The notes under the pieces: generated by a model | The model's input: only the letters and a program-made list of their open reading frames with translations | What the model was told of the DNA's origin: nothing | Databases searched by the model: none | Made by a program: the position numbers and the translations under genes | Shown here: one piece after another, positions 1 to 11,910 of the stretch | How the letters are laid out: each line of letters begins with the position of its first letter | How positions within the stretch are numbered: position 1 is the first letter of the stretch | Assembly: GCF_010015445.1 (NCBI RefSeq) | Contig: NC_053115.1 | Location: 4,757,576-4,821,575 of the forward strand | From: Perca fluviatilis | Lineage: Eukaryota > Chordata > Actinopteri > Perciformes > Percidae | Length of the DNA stretch: 64,000 bases | Direction: 5' to 3'

Positions 1-469
1 ACCTGTCTCTCACATCTTAGCCGATACCATCTGCCGGGGGTTAGGGAGAGAGAGGATATTCTGCTGCCATGAAGACAACAGAATGCTCAATTAAAATGTT
101 GTGAATTGAACAAAGTTGGATAAAAGTTAGAGTTAAAAAATAGCTCGGCATTCGGGGAAATACACATATTTACTGTCTTGTTGAGAGCCAGATAAGAAGA
201 GGGATAGATATCACTCTTGTGTGTGTCCGTTCAATATATAAGCAGCACTACAGCCAGCAGCTGGTTTATGGTTTAGCTCAGCATAAAGACTTGTAAACGG
301 AACCAAAACACTTCAGTTTTTATACGCGTAAAACAAATGTTTAATTAGGGATAACTACTGTAATCAGCTTTATAGGTGCTGGTATGCATTTTGTTACCCT
401 TTGACAGGGACAGGTACGTTATTCCCCTCTGTTTCCAGTATGTGAGTTAAGCTAAGCCAAGCCAAGTCA
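1..469. other. Intergenic DNA, nothing recognised
   Basis: AT-rich sequence with no ORF, repeat ends or RNA gene that I recognise. It could contain the missing first exon of the chst13-like gene, but no signal-anchor ORF was seen. Confidence 0.4.
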
Positions 470-850
470 AGTCATTTAATTGATATAGCACATTTAAACA
501 AACAACAGTTGACCCAAAGTACTTTACAGGTAGAGCAGGGAAGGCAAAAACAGTATGCCTTGAAAATATATAATCAAGTGTACAAGACTCCATGAATATA
601 ATAAGGCACAGGTAATGTCATATAATATAACATAGAATAAAACAGCAATAGAACAAAAGGAATTAAAAGCAAGAGAGTAAAAGTGCGTCTTCAGGTTTGA
701 CTTAAAACTGGCAATTGTGTTACAGGATTTGATATGGGGTGGGAGGGAATTCCAGAGTTTGGAGGCTACTACAAAGTAGAGTTGAGATTCTCTGCCGACA
801 TATCCTGCCACTATCCTCGGGCCGGGCCCTTGATCAAGCATTTTAATCAT
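470..850 (-). pseudogene. L2-like LINE fragment, end of reverse transcriptase ORF
   Basis: Read on the minus strand, 524-850 encodes a block with LWNSLPPHIKS followed by ASFKSNLKTHFYSLAF. This is the typical last segment of the L2/Rex-type LINE ORF2, and the intact-looking copies at 33.3 kb and 54.3 kb have the equivalent LWNKLPE...LSSFKSKLKT. Upstream sequence is missing, so this is a 5'-truncated relic. It is not a host gene. Confidence 0.75.
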
Positions 851-989
851 TACTTTATTGGCCTAACTGGGTGGGAAGAAAGCTATGCCATAATCATGCA
901 CAGCGTCTCCTCCACTCGCACACATCACACCGGGCCAGCTGGGCTGTATGGTGGAGCTTAAGTGCAACATGGAGCTTGAAGATGTAAAG

Positions 990-1785
990 AAAAAAACAGG
1001 AGAATTAGCCTACCTTTTAGCAAGTTTGGAGGAAAGTCGGAGGTATGGAACCATTTTAAACAAGTTGTAGCCAGTGACAACATACAGTACAGGCCAAAAG
1101 TTTGGACACACATTCTCATTCAATGTGTTTCTTTATTTTCATGACTTTTTACATTGTAGATTCTCACTGAAGGCATCAAAACTATGAATGAACACATATG
1201 GAATTATGTACTTAACAAAAAAGTGTGAAATAACTGAAAACATGTCTTATATTTTAGATTCTTCAAAGTAGCCACCCTTTGCAAACCCTTGGTGTTCTCT
1301 CAATGAGCTTCATGAGGTAGTCACCTGAAATGGTTTTACCTTCACAGGTGTGCTTTGTCAGGGTTAATTAGTGGAATTTTTTCCCTTATTAATAAAAAAG
1401 CATAGGGTGGCTACTTTTGAAGAATCTAAAATATAAGACATGTTTTCAGTTATTTCACACTTTTTTGTTAAGTACATAATTCCATATGTGTTCATTCATA
1501 GTTTTGATGCCTTCAGTGAGAACCTACAATGTAAATAGTCATGAAAATAAAAAGGAAACGCATTGAATGAGAAGGTGTGTCCAAACTTTTGGCCTGTACG
1601 TGTTGGCTTTGTCGAGTGCATTAAGCGCGGCACGCTGCTCGCCTATGACAGCAAATAAAACGGGGACTTCGACGATGAACAGACACATGAAGCAGGCTCG
1701 CCATGGCAGAAAAGATGATAGTCAGCCTTCAATGTCCTCTTTTGTTACTTCTCCAAGCATACCCCTTCTAAACAGATTTCTGTAG
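990..1785 (+). pseudogene. BED zinc-finger transposase relic (hAT/ZBED type), interrupted
   Basis: Codons before position about 1085 read SKFGGKSEVWNHFKQVV and then ASDNI. After the Tc1-type insertion the reading resumes with VGFVECIKRGTLLAYDSK and, one frame later, GTSTMNRHMKQARHGRKD, ending at a stop at 1783-1785. This order (W-x2-F, C-x2-C, H-x4-H) is the BED finger of hAT transposases and ZBED proteins. The second cysteine is Arg, there is an in-frame stop after YDSK, a frameshift follows, and no catalytic domain remains. It is a dead fragment; GC-rich flanks resembling hAT ends lie near 810-840 and 1830-1905. Confidence 0.65.
1085..1602. mobile_element. Tc1/mariner internal-deletion derivative
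   Basis: Two arms of about 185 bp are inverted copies of each other: 1085-1270 (CAGTACAGGCCAAAAGTTTG...) and 1418-1602 (...CAAACTTTTGGCCTGTAC). The arms have the sequence of a widespread fish Tc1 family. Only about 145 bp of spacer remain and no transposase, so it is a non-autonomous miniature element. The left flank is TA, as expected for Tc1; the right TA appears mutated to TT. It sits inside the BED-finger relic. Confidence 0.85.
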
Positions 1786-1929
1786 TTCAAACAACTCCGA
1801 ATTGTAGTTGAGAACGTCAGCTATAACAGCCGCTCGGGCTCATAATTACAGTTAAAGTGTCGGGCCGGGCTCGGACACAACGTGCTCGGGTAGGGTCGGG
1901 CTTGATTTTTTTTTTTTGGACCCAATCTA

Positions 1930-2440
1930 AGCTTTACTACAGAGAAGGCTCGGTCTCTGGCAGCAGAGTAAGTGGACAGGAGATCAGAAATCTACGGAGG
2001 GGCTTGACCATGGAATGCTTTAAAAACAAAAAGTAAATCTTTAAAATGTATTCTGAATTTCACTGGCAACCAATGAAGCTCAGCTAAAACGGGAGTTATG
2101 TGCTCATACTTTTTGGTGCCAGTGAGCAGTCTTGCAGCAGCATTCTGGACTAATTGTTCGGTTTATAATAATAGTCTGTTTAAATTATATTGGTTTAAGC
2201 CTGTGTATAGTGAGTTGCAGTTGTCTAAACATGAGGTAATAAAAGCATGAATGATTGTTTCAAGAACATTCTTAGATAAAAAGTATTTCAGCTTGGCTAC
2301 TGTTCTAAGCTGATAAAAACTACCTTTAACAACAGAGCTGACTTGTTTATTAAAATTAATAAACTTCCGTCTCCTGGCTGTACCTCCAGATTTGATGTAC
2401 GCATATGAGAGTCTCATCGATCTTCTCATCTAACTCTTGG
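1930..2440 (-). repeat. Degraded LINE/dispersed repeat
   Basis: On the minus strand 2163-2429 reads SSVVKGSFYQLRTVAKLKYF then ETIIHAFITSCLDNCNSLYTG, which matches the region just after the reverse-transcriptase core of L2-like LINEs (compare LEKLVHAFIFSRLDYCNGVF in the copy at 33.3 kb). The adjoining 1940-2160 is another dispersed fish repeat, ending in a motif like GCAGCAGCATTCTGGAC. No intact gene is present. Confidence 0.6.
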
Positions 2441-3139
2441 TTAAAAAAAAAAGCAAATAAGCATGTATCCTACAATGTTGAATTATTACTTAAATATAAA
2501 ATGCTACACAGAAGAGATTTCTTCTCTATTCTGTTCCGTTGACAGAAAACAGAATTACCATTGCCATTTTTTTCCAGGAGTCAATTACAAACCATTAATG
2601 TCGACGAAGGTACTTAAGATAATGAGAAGCAATTTAAAAACTGTTGGTAGATGCCAACATTTCAGAGAAGGCATGTCAAAAGTTGGCATGTTTCAAACTA
2701 CATTTAAAGTGAAGAATGGAAGAGACATTTAAGGTGAGCCTAACTTTAGTTGGTTTACGTTGGGGTGAAGTTTCCCCAGCATTTGATTACAAAGCTGCAG
2801 TGCCATACTAATAATGTTTGCCCAAATGCACTAGGCTCTGACCCGGTGAAGCTGTGTAATCCGATGCTGGTGTGAGCGCTCATCCAGCAATGCTTCCCAA
2901 CATACCCAGACCTTATCTAGATCCTTTGGCTTGTCTTTCTCCCACAGAGTCTGACAAAAGTAACTTTTTAAATATAGAAAATTGAAGGACTGCCAAAGCC
3001 TTTTTTTTTTATTTATCTACAATTATATGAGCACTGGAGCAGATAAAACTGTGGCAATAACAAACCTATACACTTCTCATTATAGTTCCCATACGAAATG
3101 GTTTAATCTGTGTTACTGCAGATTTGCTCTCTACAGTAC
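2441..3139. other. Intergenic DNA, nothing recognised
   Basis: No convincing exon, repeat end or RNA gene seen; short ORFs here lack family motifs. Confidence 0.4.
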
Positions 3140-3147
3140 GTTTCTAC

Positions 3148-3380
3148 TAGAGCTGCAAAGATTAATCGATTAGTTGTCAACTATCAAATTACAAATTAAT
3201 TGCCTATTGCCTAACTATTTAGATTTTTGATTAATCAGGTTTGAGTCATTTTTTTAAAATTCTCTGCTTCCAGCTCCCTAAATGTGAATATTTTCTTCAC
3301 TCCTCTATGACCGTAAACAAATGGAAAATAACAATCAACAGATTCATCGACCGTAAAAATAATCGTTAGTTGCAGCCCTA
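3148..3380. mobile_element. hAT-type miniature element (233 bp)
   Basis: Ends are TAGAGCTGCAAAGATTAATC and, inverted at the other end, TAGGGCTGCAACTAACGATT. Flanks are GTTTCTAC (3140-3147) and GTTTCTGC (3381-3388), an 8-bp target duplication with one mismatch, which is the hAT signature. No coding capacity. Confidence 0.75.
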
Positions 3381-3446
3381 GTTTCTGCTGTTTTACATCT
3401 AAAAATGTTTACAGTACACCACACATTATCTATCTTTGCTGCCTAT

Positions 3447-4368
3447 TAGGGGTGGGTGGGGGGGGAAGGAAAATCATATGTATAGTGATTTTTTTTGTGT
3501 GTGATGATTTTAGAATTATTTTCCCTAATCTGATGTGATAGGATGTCGAATTCCTACTGACCCGATTGTCTTGTTACTTAATGGCGACTCTAAATTACAC
3601 CTGCTTGGGAGACAGAAGAAAGTTTGGCTAGCCGGCTCAACCGCAACCAAGAAAATGATAGCTCAACGCTGGCTCCCCACTCGCTTCGTATAAAACAGTG
3701 GTTGGTGTATTTTCTGGACATAGTTATGATTGAGCTCTCTACAGCAAGGATGAACAGGGCCAGATCATCGACTGTAGACCTATGAAAAAATGCAGCAGCA
3801 CAAATATCAGACCTAATGACCTCCGCACCACAAGAACCAGAGGAGAGGGACTAGGCAAGGTGTGATCTCTGTTTTTGTTTTTGCTTACTTGTTTGTTTTT
3901 CTTTCCTCAAGACCGTGGGGGGTGGGAGATGGTTTTTGTTCTGTTCAAAAATATAAAAATAATTTTGAAAAATTGATCTTAAAAAAAAAAAAATACGGTG
4001 TTTATACGGTACCGCTGACGGCGACTACGTCATATCAGTTTCCAGCAAAACCGAGCAAAAACATAACCATGTTGTGTTCTTCTTAAATTAAATAAATGTC
4101 AGACTGACTGACTGACATGTGATGTCAGTCAGTTTCTGTTTCTCATAAAACTATTAGTTTTTAGAAATGTCCCATGATATATTGACTCTAGAAGTGTATT
4201 ATTCATCTTCTGTTTTTGTTAAAGAAGGAAAAGAAAATCGCAATACTCAATACTATCGAGTCGCAATACTTCTAGAATCGCAATAAATGAAAATCGCAAT
4301 ACAAATCGAATCGGCAGCCATGTGTCGTGAAAGAATCAAATCGGGACAAAAGCATATCGTCCCGGCCC
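3447..4368. mobile_element. Probable hAT-type non-autonomous element (about 0.9 kb)
   Basis: The left end begins TAGGGGTGGG, the right end is ...ATATCGTCCCGGCCC. The direct repeat TGCTGCCTAT flanks it at 3437-3446 and 4369-4378. The interior carries repeated AATCGCAATAC-like motifs near the right end. The flanking repeat is 10 bp, so an 8-bp hAT duplication plus chance matches is the likely reading. Confidence 0.6.
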
Positions 4369-4862
4369 TGCTGCCTATGAACTTAAAGGAGGATTAAAAG
4401 CAGGTTTTGTCCTTCACAAAGAACACAGGCTGTGGTCAGTTTGGATTCATGTCACTTGGATTCCAATGATGATATGCATTGTATGTCTTCACATGTGACC
4501 CTGTTGGGTTTATTATTAATAAGTGTATGTTTTTTACAGCCATCTTTTAAAGCTACAGGGCGTGTTAGATATTTTGGTCGAGTATCACTGTAAGATGATT
4601 CCAAAAACATTATTTACAGTATTTCAGTGGCGCTGGTTTGTTTATTTTCTTGTCTTCCGACTTCTCTTCTATTCTTGTACTTGTTTTTTTTGTTGTTCTT
4701 TGTGGACTGCATTGTTTAAGTTGAATACAGTGAGTGCTATTGTTTCATAATGCACCATTATGGGCCATTTCAATATGTGTATTTGTTGCTTTAACTTGAC
4801 GCAGTTTTGTTTTGGAAGCTCTTCCAGTCAGATTTCGTGACCGATGTGTTCTGTTTCCTCAG

Positions 4863-4942
4863 CCTCGGAGCCAGTCGGGGAAGGAAGCAGTGGGCACAAG
4901 TCGAGGAGGAGTCCTCTACAGACACTTTATGATGGTGACCAG
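4863..4942 (+). CDS. chst13: chst13 internal coding exon
   Basis: 80 bp. The acceptor is TTTCCTCAG at 4854-4862 and the donor is CAG/GTCAGT at 4942/4943. The two leading bases complete a codon from the missing upstream exon, followed by 26 codons (SEPVGEG...LYDGDQ). This is stem-region sequence. Confidence 0.8.
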
Positions 4943-6014
4943 GTCAGTCCTGTCTAACCACAGACAGTCTGCAGTAGAACTCCTTTTTAAGCCCTACTTG
5001 AACTCTTTCTGTACAAATATTTAGTCATAAATATTTTCTCAGGCTTACTCATGCATTCTTTAGGAAAATGTATACATAATTTAGAATGCAAACTTAATTT
5101 GAGCTCTGAGTGAACTCAAGCCCTCTCTGCAAAGGTAATGATGGATGAACAATGTACGATCCTGATTCATTGTGTGTTCCTGGCACTGATGCCTGGTCTG
5201 TAAGGACTTGGGCTTAATATTTCCCCCCCGAAAATTAGATGAATCAGATCCCGGGAAAAGACGACCCATTTCACAGGAATCCTGGGATTTTCTCTGATCT
5301 GAGAGTTTTGATAGGGTCCGGCCGCACGTGCATGTTAGTGCATGTGAGTGCCTTGTGCGTCGCCGAGGGGACTAAGAGTCGGGAGGGCCGGGACTAAGAG
5401 TCGGTATTTGAGTCGGTATTTGAGCTGGGGAACAGTCTTTGAGAGCCGTGTGGAGGCAGACCACAGTGTTTTGAGTACACCACCTTTAAAGCCATAGTGC
5501 GTAGTTTCTGTCTCCCCCATGAGGAATTCTAAGTAATGACAACAACACTGTCGGCGCATCCACATGATACAAGCCTTACGTGACCGCATCGCCCCCACGC
5601 CCTCTACTAGTTGCTAGTAGCCAAGGAGGACACTGAGGATTAAAAAAACATGATGGACTCTTCAGAATAGGGAATTATCACTGGAGTTTATGCACAGGAA
5701 AGTCACCGGACACCACAATCTTCTGAACATACTCCGACTGAGAAATCCAGAGAGAGTTGTGTGGAGCAGATAGTCTTAATTAGCTTTGCTACTCATTTGG
5801 CAACGTTCATTAATATCAAAAAGTTACACACTAAAGCTTTAAGTTGGGGTCTGATTTAAATATGTTTTTTCCAGCATTGTACTCTTAGACAGAACCCATA
5901 ATATGGACCTCCATGAGGAATTTTTAGTTAGTGTATTTAAATTAAGATACTATACTTTTTTAGGAACAGCTTGTTTAAGACGTGCAGCGCAGTTAGGGGT
6001 GCATTTTACCCTGG

Positions 6015-6051
<37 letters not shown>

Positions 6052-9000
6052 TGAGTGTGGTGTCTGTGTTCAGCCTCCACGTATGAACCTGAGTAGGAGT
6101 AAACCGACATCAGCATCTTGAATCCAATCCTATTAAAAACATCATCCCTGATCTCTGTGATACATTTCCACGTCAAGTACGGTTCCTTTGATGTTGCTTT
6201 ATCCAGCAGAAAGGGGAAAAAAAGGTCAGCCATCTTTGTTGAATTATACCAGTGACATTTATTTAGGAGGATTTGTGGGTCTCTACAGGCACTGTCGGAC
6301 AATTAAGAGCTCAGTAATTTAGGAGGTGCATTCGGTGAGACCCAAAGAGTACTGGCACCTTTTAGTCTTGTTTTTCTTTAACAAAGTGGGGCAGTCTCAT
6401 ACAATACACAGATAACTCAACATGCCTTTGAATAAATAAATAAAAATAGCTTTTTCACACAAAATGACCGTTGTGGTTAAATTTTTTTAAATTAAAGGGT
6501 TTAAAGACTTTCTCTAACAACCGGGGCTCTAAATAGTCATTTGATCTCTCTCATTGATCTCTCTCTCTATATAGCCATAGAGCGCCGTGCTGTAACAGCT
6601 CTGTAACAGCTCTGTAACAGCTCTGTAACAGCTCTGTAACAGCTCTGTAACAGCTCTGTAACAGCTGTTTCCAGTTAAATCTCCCTGTGAGTTGAAGGAA
6701 GGTGCACAAGCCAGAAAACAAACCAGCTCCAGCAGACATCGTTTACTTTTAATTGCATGTTATATTTTACTTCTTTCCACTTAAACCCTTCCTCAGTGGT
6801 AGGAAGCTGCGAACGGGCAATGAACAGGATTCATACGCTTTGTGTATTTTACGTATGTAAATACAATATGTGAATGCTTTTGTGTTTCTTTGCTCATGCA
6901 CGTTGCATTGTTCTAACGAGAAGCAGGTAATGAAGTGAAAGGCTAAGTGATGGAAATGGAAGATAACGGCCTGCAGTGTGCAGACGTGCAGTTGAGAGAA
7001 TGTAATTAAAGATAATTTTAAAAAAAAAAAAAAAGAAAAAGAAGGGGTTTTTTTTTTTTTTTTAGGGAGAAAAAAAAAAGGGAAGGGGAGGGGGAAGAAA
7101 AAGAAGCAAAAAAAAGGAGAAGAGGGACGGACGGTCAGATCCGGGCCCACAGCGTCGAGGAGTAAACCTCTATATATGGGGGCCCGCTATACCAACTGAG
7201 AAAATGTAATTAAATAGTGATTGGCACCTTTAAAACATACCTTAACAATGTCTTTACACTGTTTTCAAAGAATATTGCAACGATTATATTGCCTTCGGTT
7301 TGGTGAAAAGTGTGACAAATGGCTTTGGTTACCGAGTGAATCTTGGCCTAAATATGCCAAAGTGCAGCTTCACGCTACAGTTGACACGTGTGCATGTACT
7401 CAACATACTTAAAGTGACTTTGGTATTCTTTTTGAATGGCATGTTTGTCTTGTGGTGCATCCCTGTGGCTATTTTAATGTCCTCAGAAAACCGTACTGAA
7501 TCATGCATATTGCTCACATGAAGGGTTTAAAGTCTGAGGTGGACAAGCAGCAGTTTTTTTGGAGTAGCATCTGCTGAGAGAAGAGTCAGCGTTGGCTCTA
7601 CAGTCTTTGGCCAGTCCGGTGTATCCTTGATGATCCGATGTCTGCCAGTGAACACAGAGCCACACAAAGTGTCAGGCACTGAGTCAAACGGAGAGACTCA
7701 GGGATCCAAGCCTCCGACCGCTGCAGTGGTGAGCCAGGCTGAGTAAATGAAAGGAGTAAATAAGGCGTTTGTGCCACGAGGAGGCCGAGCTGAACTGGCT
7801 GACCCATGATTGTATTAGGCGGATGTCAGGGGATGGACCATGATTAAGACCTCCAGAGGAGAAGTATCTAGTATACTTTCTCAGAGAACTTATAAGAAAA
7901 AAAAATTACGATATTAAGTCGATATATCCTGCACCCCTAGTGTGTACATAGCCTTTAGCGTCTCTAAAAGGGAGCTGAGTGAAGTCTAGTAAATTGCCAC
8001 AAGTGACATCACTTTAGTCAGCATCTAAATAATTTTTTTGAAAATAAAAATGAAAACTGTATATAAAAAAAAAGAGCTATCCAGACCTCTGTGGCCTGCT
8101 CCATGTTACATTAGCTGCTACTAGCATAACACAGCAGAATCCCCCACTGAACTGTCAGCGGTTGAGATGCATTGTGGGAAATGTGGGCCACATGTTTTTA
8201 AAAGGAAGCAGAATGTATGGAGTAAAAAAGACAATCTGTGGTGCAATGCTTAACAGCTGTAGTAGTTTTTAGAAGCATTATGTCCTTCCTTGCCAGACTA
8301 CAACTCCCAGGGTCCCAGCCTGAGATCACTACTGTGGGTGAACTAACGAGCACATCCGGTTCACTCACATTAGCAACAGTGTTATTGTTGTGTATTATTG
8401 TAATGTTGTTTTGCGTGGTTGTTATAGTCTCACACTGAAAATAATAATTTGGATTTTCTCTCTCCTAGCAGTTAACATGAGAGTACCGTTTTACTATAAC
8501 CCTATGAATAATGGCCAAAACTATGAAACTACAACCCAAGTTGTTCAGAGCAGAATTTTCCTTTTAAAAGTAGACCAGTGATCTAGTTTCAGGTTTTCTT
8601 ACTGATACATAGTTCTTTCTGTTGAATTCTTTCCCTGTAGGTTGAGTCAGCAGTCCAGGCGATCCATCAGGGTCGAAGGGAGGTGTTGGAAGAAGCCTGC
8701 CGCTCCTACACCCGCAAGCGCCGAGTCCTGATCCCCGAGGACCTGAAGCACGTCATCGTGGACGACCAGCACGGCTTGCTGTACTGCTACGTGCCCAAAG
8801 TGGCCTGCACCAACTGGAAGCGGGTGCTCATGGTTCTGACGGGCGCCGCCGGGTCTCACCGAGACCCGCTGGCGATCCCTGCCAACGAGGCCCACATCCC
8901 GGGAAACCTGCGCACCCTGTCGGAGTACTCCACCTCCCAGATTAACCAGCGCCTGCGCTCCTACCTGAAGTTCGTCTTCGTGCGCGAGCCCTTCGAGCGG

Positions 9001-9486
9001 CTGGTGTCTGCGTACCGCAACAAATTCACACGGAGCTACAACACTGCTTTTCATAAACGATACGGCACAAAGATAGTGCAGCGGCACAGGCAGGACCCCC
9101 AGCCCGAAGCTCTGGAGAGAGGAAACGACGTCTCCTTCGAGGAGTTTGTGTATTACCTCGTGGACCCGGCCACCCAGCGAGAAGAGCCATTCAACGAGCA
9201 CTGGGAGCGCGTGCACTCCCTGTGCCACCCCTGCCTCATCCACTACGACGTGGTGGGTAAATACGAGACGCTGGAGCAGGACTCCCGCTACGTGCTACAG
9301 CTGGCCGGGGTGGAGGACCAGGTCAGCTTCCCCGCCTCATCCAAGAGCACCAGGACTACAGGCGACATGGCGGCTCAGTTCTTCCACAACATTAGCCCCT
9401 TCTACCAGAAGAAGCTGTACAACCTCTATCGCATGGACTTCCTGCTCTTCAACTACTCCATACCAGCCTACCTCAAGTTTAGATGA
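4863..9486 (+). CDS. chst13: Carbohydrate sulfotransferase 13-like (chondroitin 4-O-sulfotransferase), 5' exon missing
   Basis: Exons 4863-4942 and 8641-9486. Enzymes of this family (sulfotransferase family 2) are Golgi type II membrane proteins that move sulfate from PAPS to the 4-position of GalNAc in chondroitin. The first exon ends [15 protein letters not shown], like KRSPLQKLYDLDQ of CHST13. The second encodes 281 residues with the 5'-phosphosulfate loop PKVACTNWK (residues 52-60 of that exon) and the 3'-phosphate motif [13 protein letters not shown] (115-127). It ends [17 protein letters not shown]. The segment [20 protein letters not shown] fits CHST13 better than CHST11. Splicing is in phase (CAG/gt into ag/GTT). 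The exon with the cytoplasmic tail and membrane anchor was not found; it lies before 4863 or outside the window. CHST11-like is the alternative name. Confidence 0.85.
5490..5838. mobile_element. TTAA-target miniature element (349 bp)
   Basis: Ends AGCCATAGTGCGTAGTTTCT and, inverted, AGCTTTAGTGTGTAACTTTT, flanked on both sides by TTAA (5486-5489 and 5839-5842). A TTAA target is typical of piggyBac and Kolobok elements. A fragment of the same right end occurs at about 36870-36905. Confidence 0.7.
6018..6049. repeat. GT microsatellite
   Basis: About 15 TG dinucleotides in the chst13 intron, followed by GAGTGAGTGTGG. Confidence 0.95.
6590..6665. repeat. 11-bp tandem repeat (minisatellite)
   Basis: The unit TGTAACAGCTC is repeated about seven times without visible change. 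The unit contains CAGCTCTG, so the array can fold on itself weakly. Confidence 0.9.
7050..7200 (-). repeat. Degraded tRNA-derived SINE
   Basis: Read on the minus strand it begins TTTTCTCAGTTGGTATAGCG and continues GAGGTTTACTCCTCGACGC, which aligns with the better-kept SINE at 47470-47656. The A-rich/T-rich stretch at 7020-7120 replaces its pyrimidine-rich tail. Confidence 0.6.
8641..9486 (+). CDS. chst13: chst13 last coding exon (catalytic domain)
   Basis: The acceptor is TTTCCCTGTAG ending at 8640. The frame is open for 281 codons to TGA at 9484-9486 and holds both PAPS-binding motifs. Strong G/C third-position bias contrasts with the flanking DNA, and there is no frameshift or internal stop. 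Confidence 0.92.
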   Translation, partial: VESAVQAIHQGRREVLEEACRSYTRKRRVLIPEDLKHVIVDDQHGLLYCYVPKVACTNWKRVLMVLTGAAGSHRDPLAIPANEAHIPGNLRTLSEYSTSQINQRLRSYLKFVFVREPFERLVSAYRNKFTRSYNTAFHKRYGTKIVQRHRQDPQPEALERGNDVSFEEFVYYLVDPATQREEPFNEHWERVHSLCHPCLIHYDVVGKYETLEQDSRYVLQLAGVEDQVSFPASSKSTRTTGDMAAQFFHNISPFYQKKLYNLYRMDFLLFNYSIPAYLKFR

Positions 9487-10101
9487 GGCAGGGAGCCTAG
9501 GACGTCACTCATCCACAGACCTGACTTAAACATGTGGAGCCTAGACTCTTTGTATTTGTTGAGGCCTTTTTACAGAACATTGCAAATCCTGTCGAAGATG
9601 TATCCTGATTAGCGCTCCAGAGTAAATTAATTTTTACAGACTGAAGAACTTCTGTGCACACAGAGGATACACGTAGGAGAGGGCATTTAATCACAAGATG
9701 ACAGTTGTTGCCTGAAGAAGGCAAATTCTATTTTACTGTAAACAGTAATCCAGTGGACGTTGGTCACTGACTTTGAAAGTATGAAATACCATTCAACTGG
9801 AGAAAAAAACAATTCAATTTTTTTTTTCATTTGCACGACAAATGTAACCTGCAGTAGCTTAATGAAAGTATTAAAATCGGACAGTGAATGTCTCCAAACA
9901 TATGTGCCTCTGATCGTGGGCCTTTTTTTGACCCCCAGCAGACAACGACAACTTTTATAACTGTGACTATGTTTATTTTTTTGTGCCGTAGAAGAGTTTT
10001 GTGTAACAGTGATGTTGTCTTTTATTTATTGTGTTATTGCTGACTACAAAGTCAGACAAACCAAAATAGATATATAGTTTATCTCACAATGTTCAAATAA
10101 A
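9487..10101 (+). other. chst13 3' untranslated region with polyadenylation signal
   Basis: AT-rich sequence after the stop. An AATAAA lies at 10096-10101, about 610 bp downstream, and is the best polyadenylation signal candidate. Confidence 0.65.
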
Positions 10102-10508
10102 TGCATTTCATCAAGAATCTGTCTATTGGTTTGAATGTTGGATTGAATATTCTTGAAGTTTTGAAGGCAGCAACCCTGATACTAGACACACTGACATACA
10201 GATATCCTTCAGAATACAGCAATCACGCCTTACATTACAGTCTTTTATTTCAATGACAAATCGTGGCTGCAAGGATGTCATCTAGAAGTTTCTACAAATG
10301 TGAGAGCAAAGTCCAGTCAAGCTTGGTGTCACTGTGAAAATAGAACTATTACCATCTTTGGATGCTATTTTCAGATCAGAAAGACAAGCATCTTTCTAAA
10401 AGTGCATATCAAACATTTGAAAATGTCCCATACAGAGAGTGGTGCATACTAAATCATTTTTTCACAAAAATAGCTTAATACCTGGAACACAGACTAACAT
10501 ATGAACAG
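10102..10508. other. Intergenic DNA, nothing recognised
   Basis: AT-rich sequence between the chst13 3' end and the next transposon; no ORF or repeat end recognised. Confidence 0.4.
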
Positions 10509-10512
10509 TTAA

Positions 10513-11061
10513 AGGACAAATCCGGTGCAAAATGAACCTAGGGGTTAATAACACGTGCTTATAACGCTAGTCGTCGGGGCACGGGTAAAGTAAAAAGAAA
10601 TCGCTATTTCGCACGACAAACGCCGTGCATGTATTTTAATAAACAGATATAATTCATGCACTTCCATGTAATTACATTTCACAAACGTAATTCCTATCGA
10701 CCCATTGGGAAACCACGGACCATGGGAGATTTCAAGTGACAGTTCAGCTCACGTTGCACGTTTCATCTTTTTAATAAACTGTCTGTACACTTACAAAGTT
10801 CTCAATGCTTCGGTTGACATGTAGGGACCCTCATTGTGCTACAGTGGAAGTGTGGTGCTTTTTTGAGCCTTGTTAGTGGTGTAGAAATAGCGATTTCTTT
10901 TTACTCTACCCTCTGCCCCGATGACTAGCATTATAAGCTAATTAGCGGTTTGCTATAAAACTGGTCACATTCGATTAGCATGAAAACATATCCCAGGGAA
11001 CGGTCAACTCGGTACACACGTGTTATTAACCCCTAGGTTCATTTTGCGCCGAATTTTCCCT
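10513..11061. mobile_element. TTAA-target miniature element (549 bp)
   Basis: Long imperfect inverted ends. The left end AGGACAAATCCGGTGCAAAA continues into ATGAACCTAGGGGTTAATAA, and the right end inverted gives AGGGAAAATTCGGCGCAAAA followed by the same ATGAACCTAGGGG block. TTAA flanks both sides (10509-10512, 11062-11065). A second inverted block (AGAAATCGCTATTTC) lies further in. Non-coding. Confidence 0.85.
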
Positions 11062-11065
11062 TTAA

Positions 11066-11910
11066 GTACAACAGGCTATATTCAGTGGCATTGTGCTGCA
11101 TACAAAATAAAATACCAGTAGAAATTTGGCAACAGTACTTAGGAACACTGATGAGAACTGAAGGCTTATCACGGTTTAAAGGCACAAACCTACATAAAAT
11201 TAACAATACAATCTAACAGTCACCCAGACACTGCAGCATCTGATTTGTGGTAATATACATTTACACTTGGTTATATATAATTATTGCCTTAATACAATCG
11301 TTTGCCATCTAACATTTAAGAGCTGACAATAGTTAACAGTGCAGTGGTTCTACGGTGGGAATAACTTGTCTCCATTTTAGATGGGTGTTTTTTCTACAGA
11401 GCCAAGCTGGGTTGTATTGAGACCAGTGCAACTCAAGGGAACAGAGTACAACTATCGACCACATGTAGCTGGCAAATATGACTAAAGTGCAAAACATGTT
11501 CCTCACTTTTTTTGTTCTTGCTGTCCCTTATCTGTGGTGTTAGATTTCTGCATCACTCCTGAGCACTAAGGGACATTTTGAGCACATAAATCCTTTTTTT
11601 CTCTCCAAAAACATAGGTAATATTTTGTGGATAAAATATATACTAATTTGTGTGCTTGCTATTACCTATGTTAAAACACAAAATAATATAATAACCTCCA
11701 CCAGTTTTACTAATTTCTTCTGTCATTCTCTGCCCTCAACAGCCAAAGCATCACAATAATTAATGTAGTTTCTTTTAAGAAGTTGTGCGCCAAAATCAAA
11801 ACAATCAAAGATATGTTAACTCGCGCAGAGCTGTTGAGAGAGCATTAGAGCTAGGCAGTGAGCCAGTGTTCAAGTGGTTTGTGAGCACACAGAGCAAGAA
11901 TTCAAGAGCA
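11066..11910. other. Intergenic DNA, nothing recognised
   Basis: AT-rich region between convergent chst13 and slc41a3; no exon or repeat boundary seen. Confidence 0.4.

Larger units (their letters stand above)
4943..8640 (+). other. chst13 intron with repeats
   Basis: About 3.7 kb. Recognisable contents are the TTAA element at 5490-5838, a GT array at about 6018-6049, an 11-bp minisatellite at 6590-6665, a degraded SINE at 7050-7200, and the tail of a miniature element at about 7905-7940 (...GATATATCCTGCACCCCTA). The rest shows nothing recognisable. Confidence 0.7.

Noticed and set aside
6590..6665. Regular 11-bp repeats considered as a CRISPR-like array
   Set aside because: No spacers; simple head-to-tail minisatellite in a eukaryotic intron.
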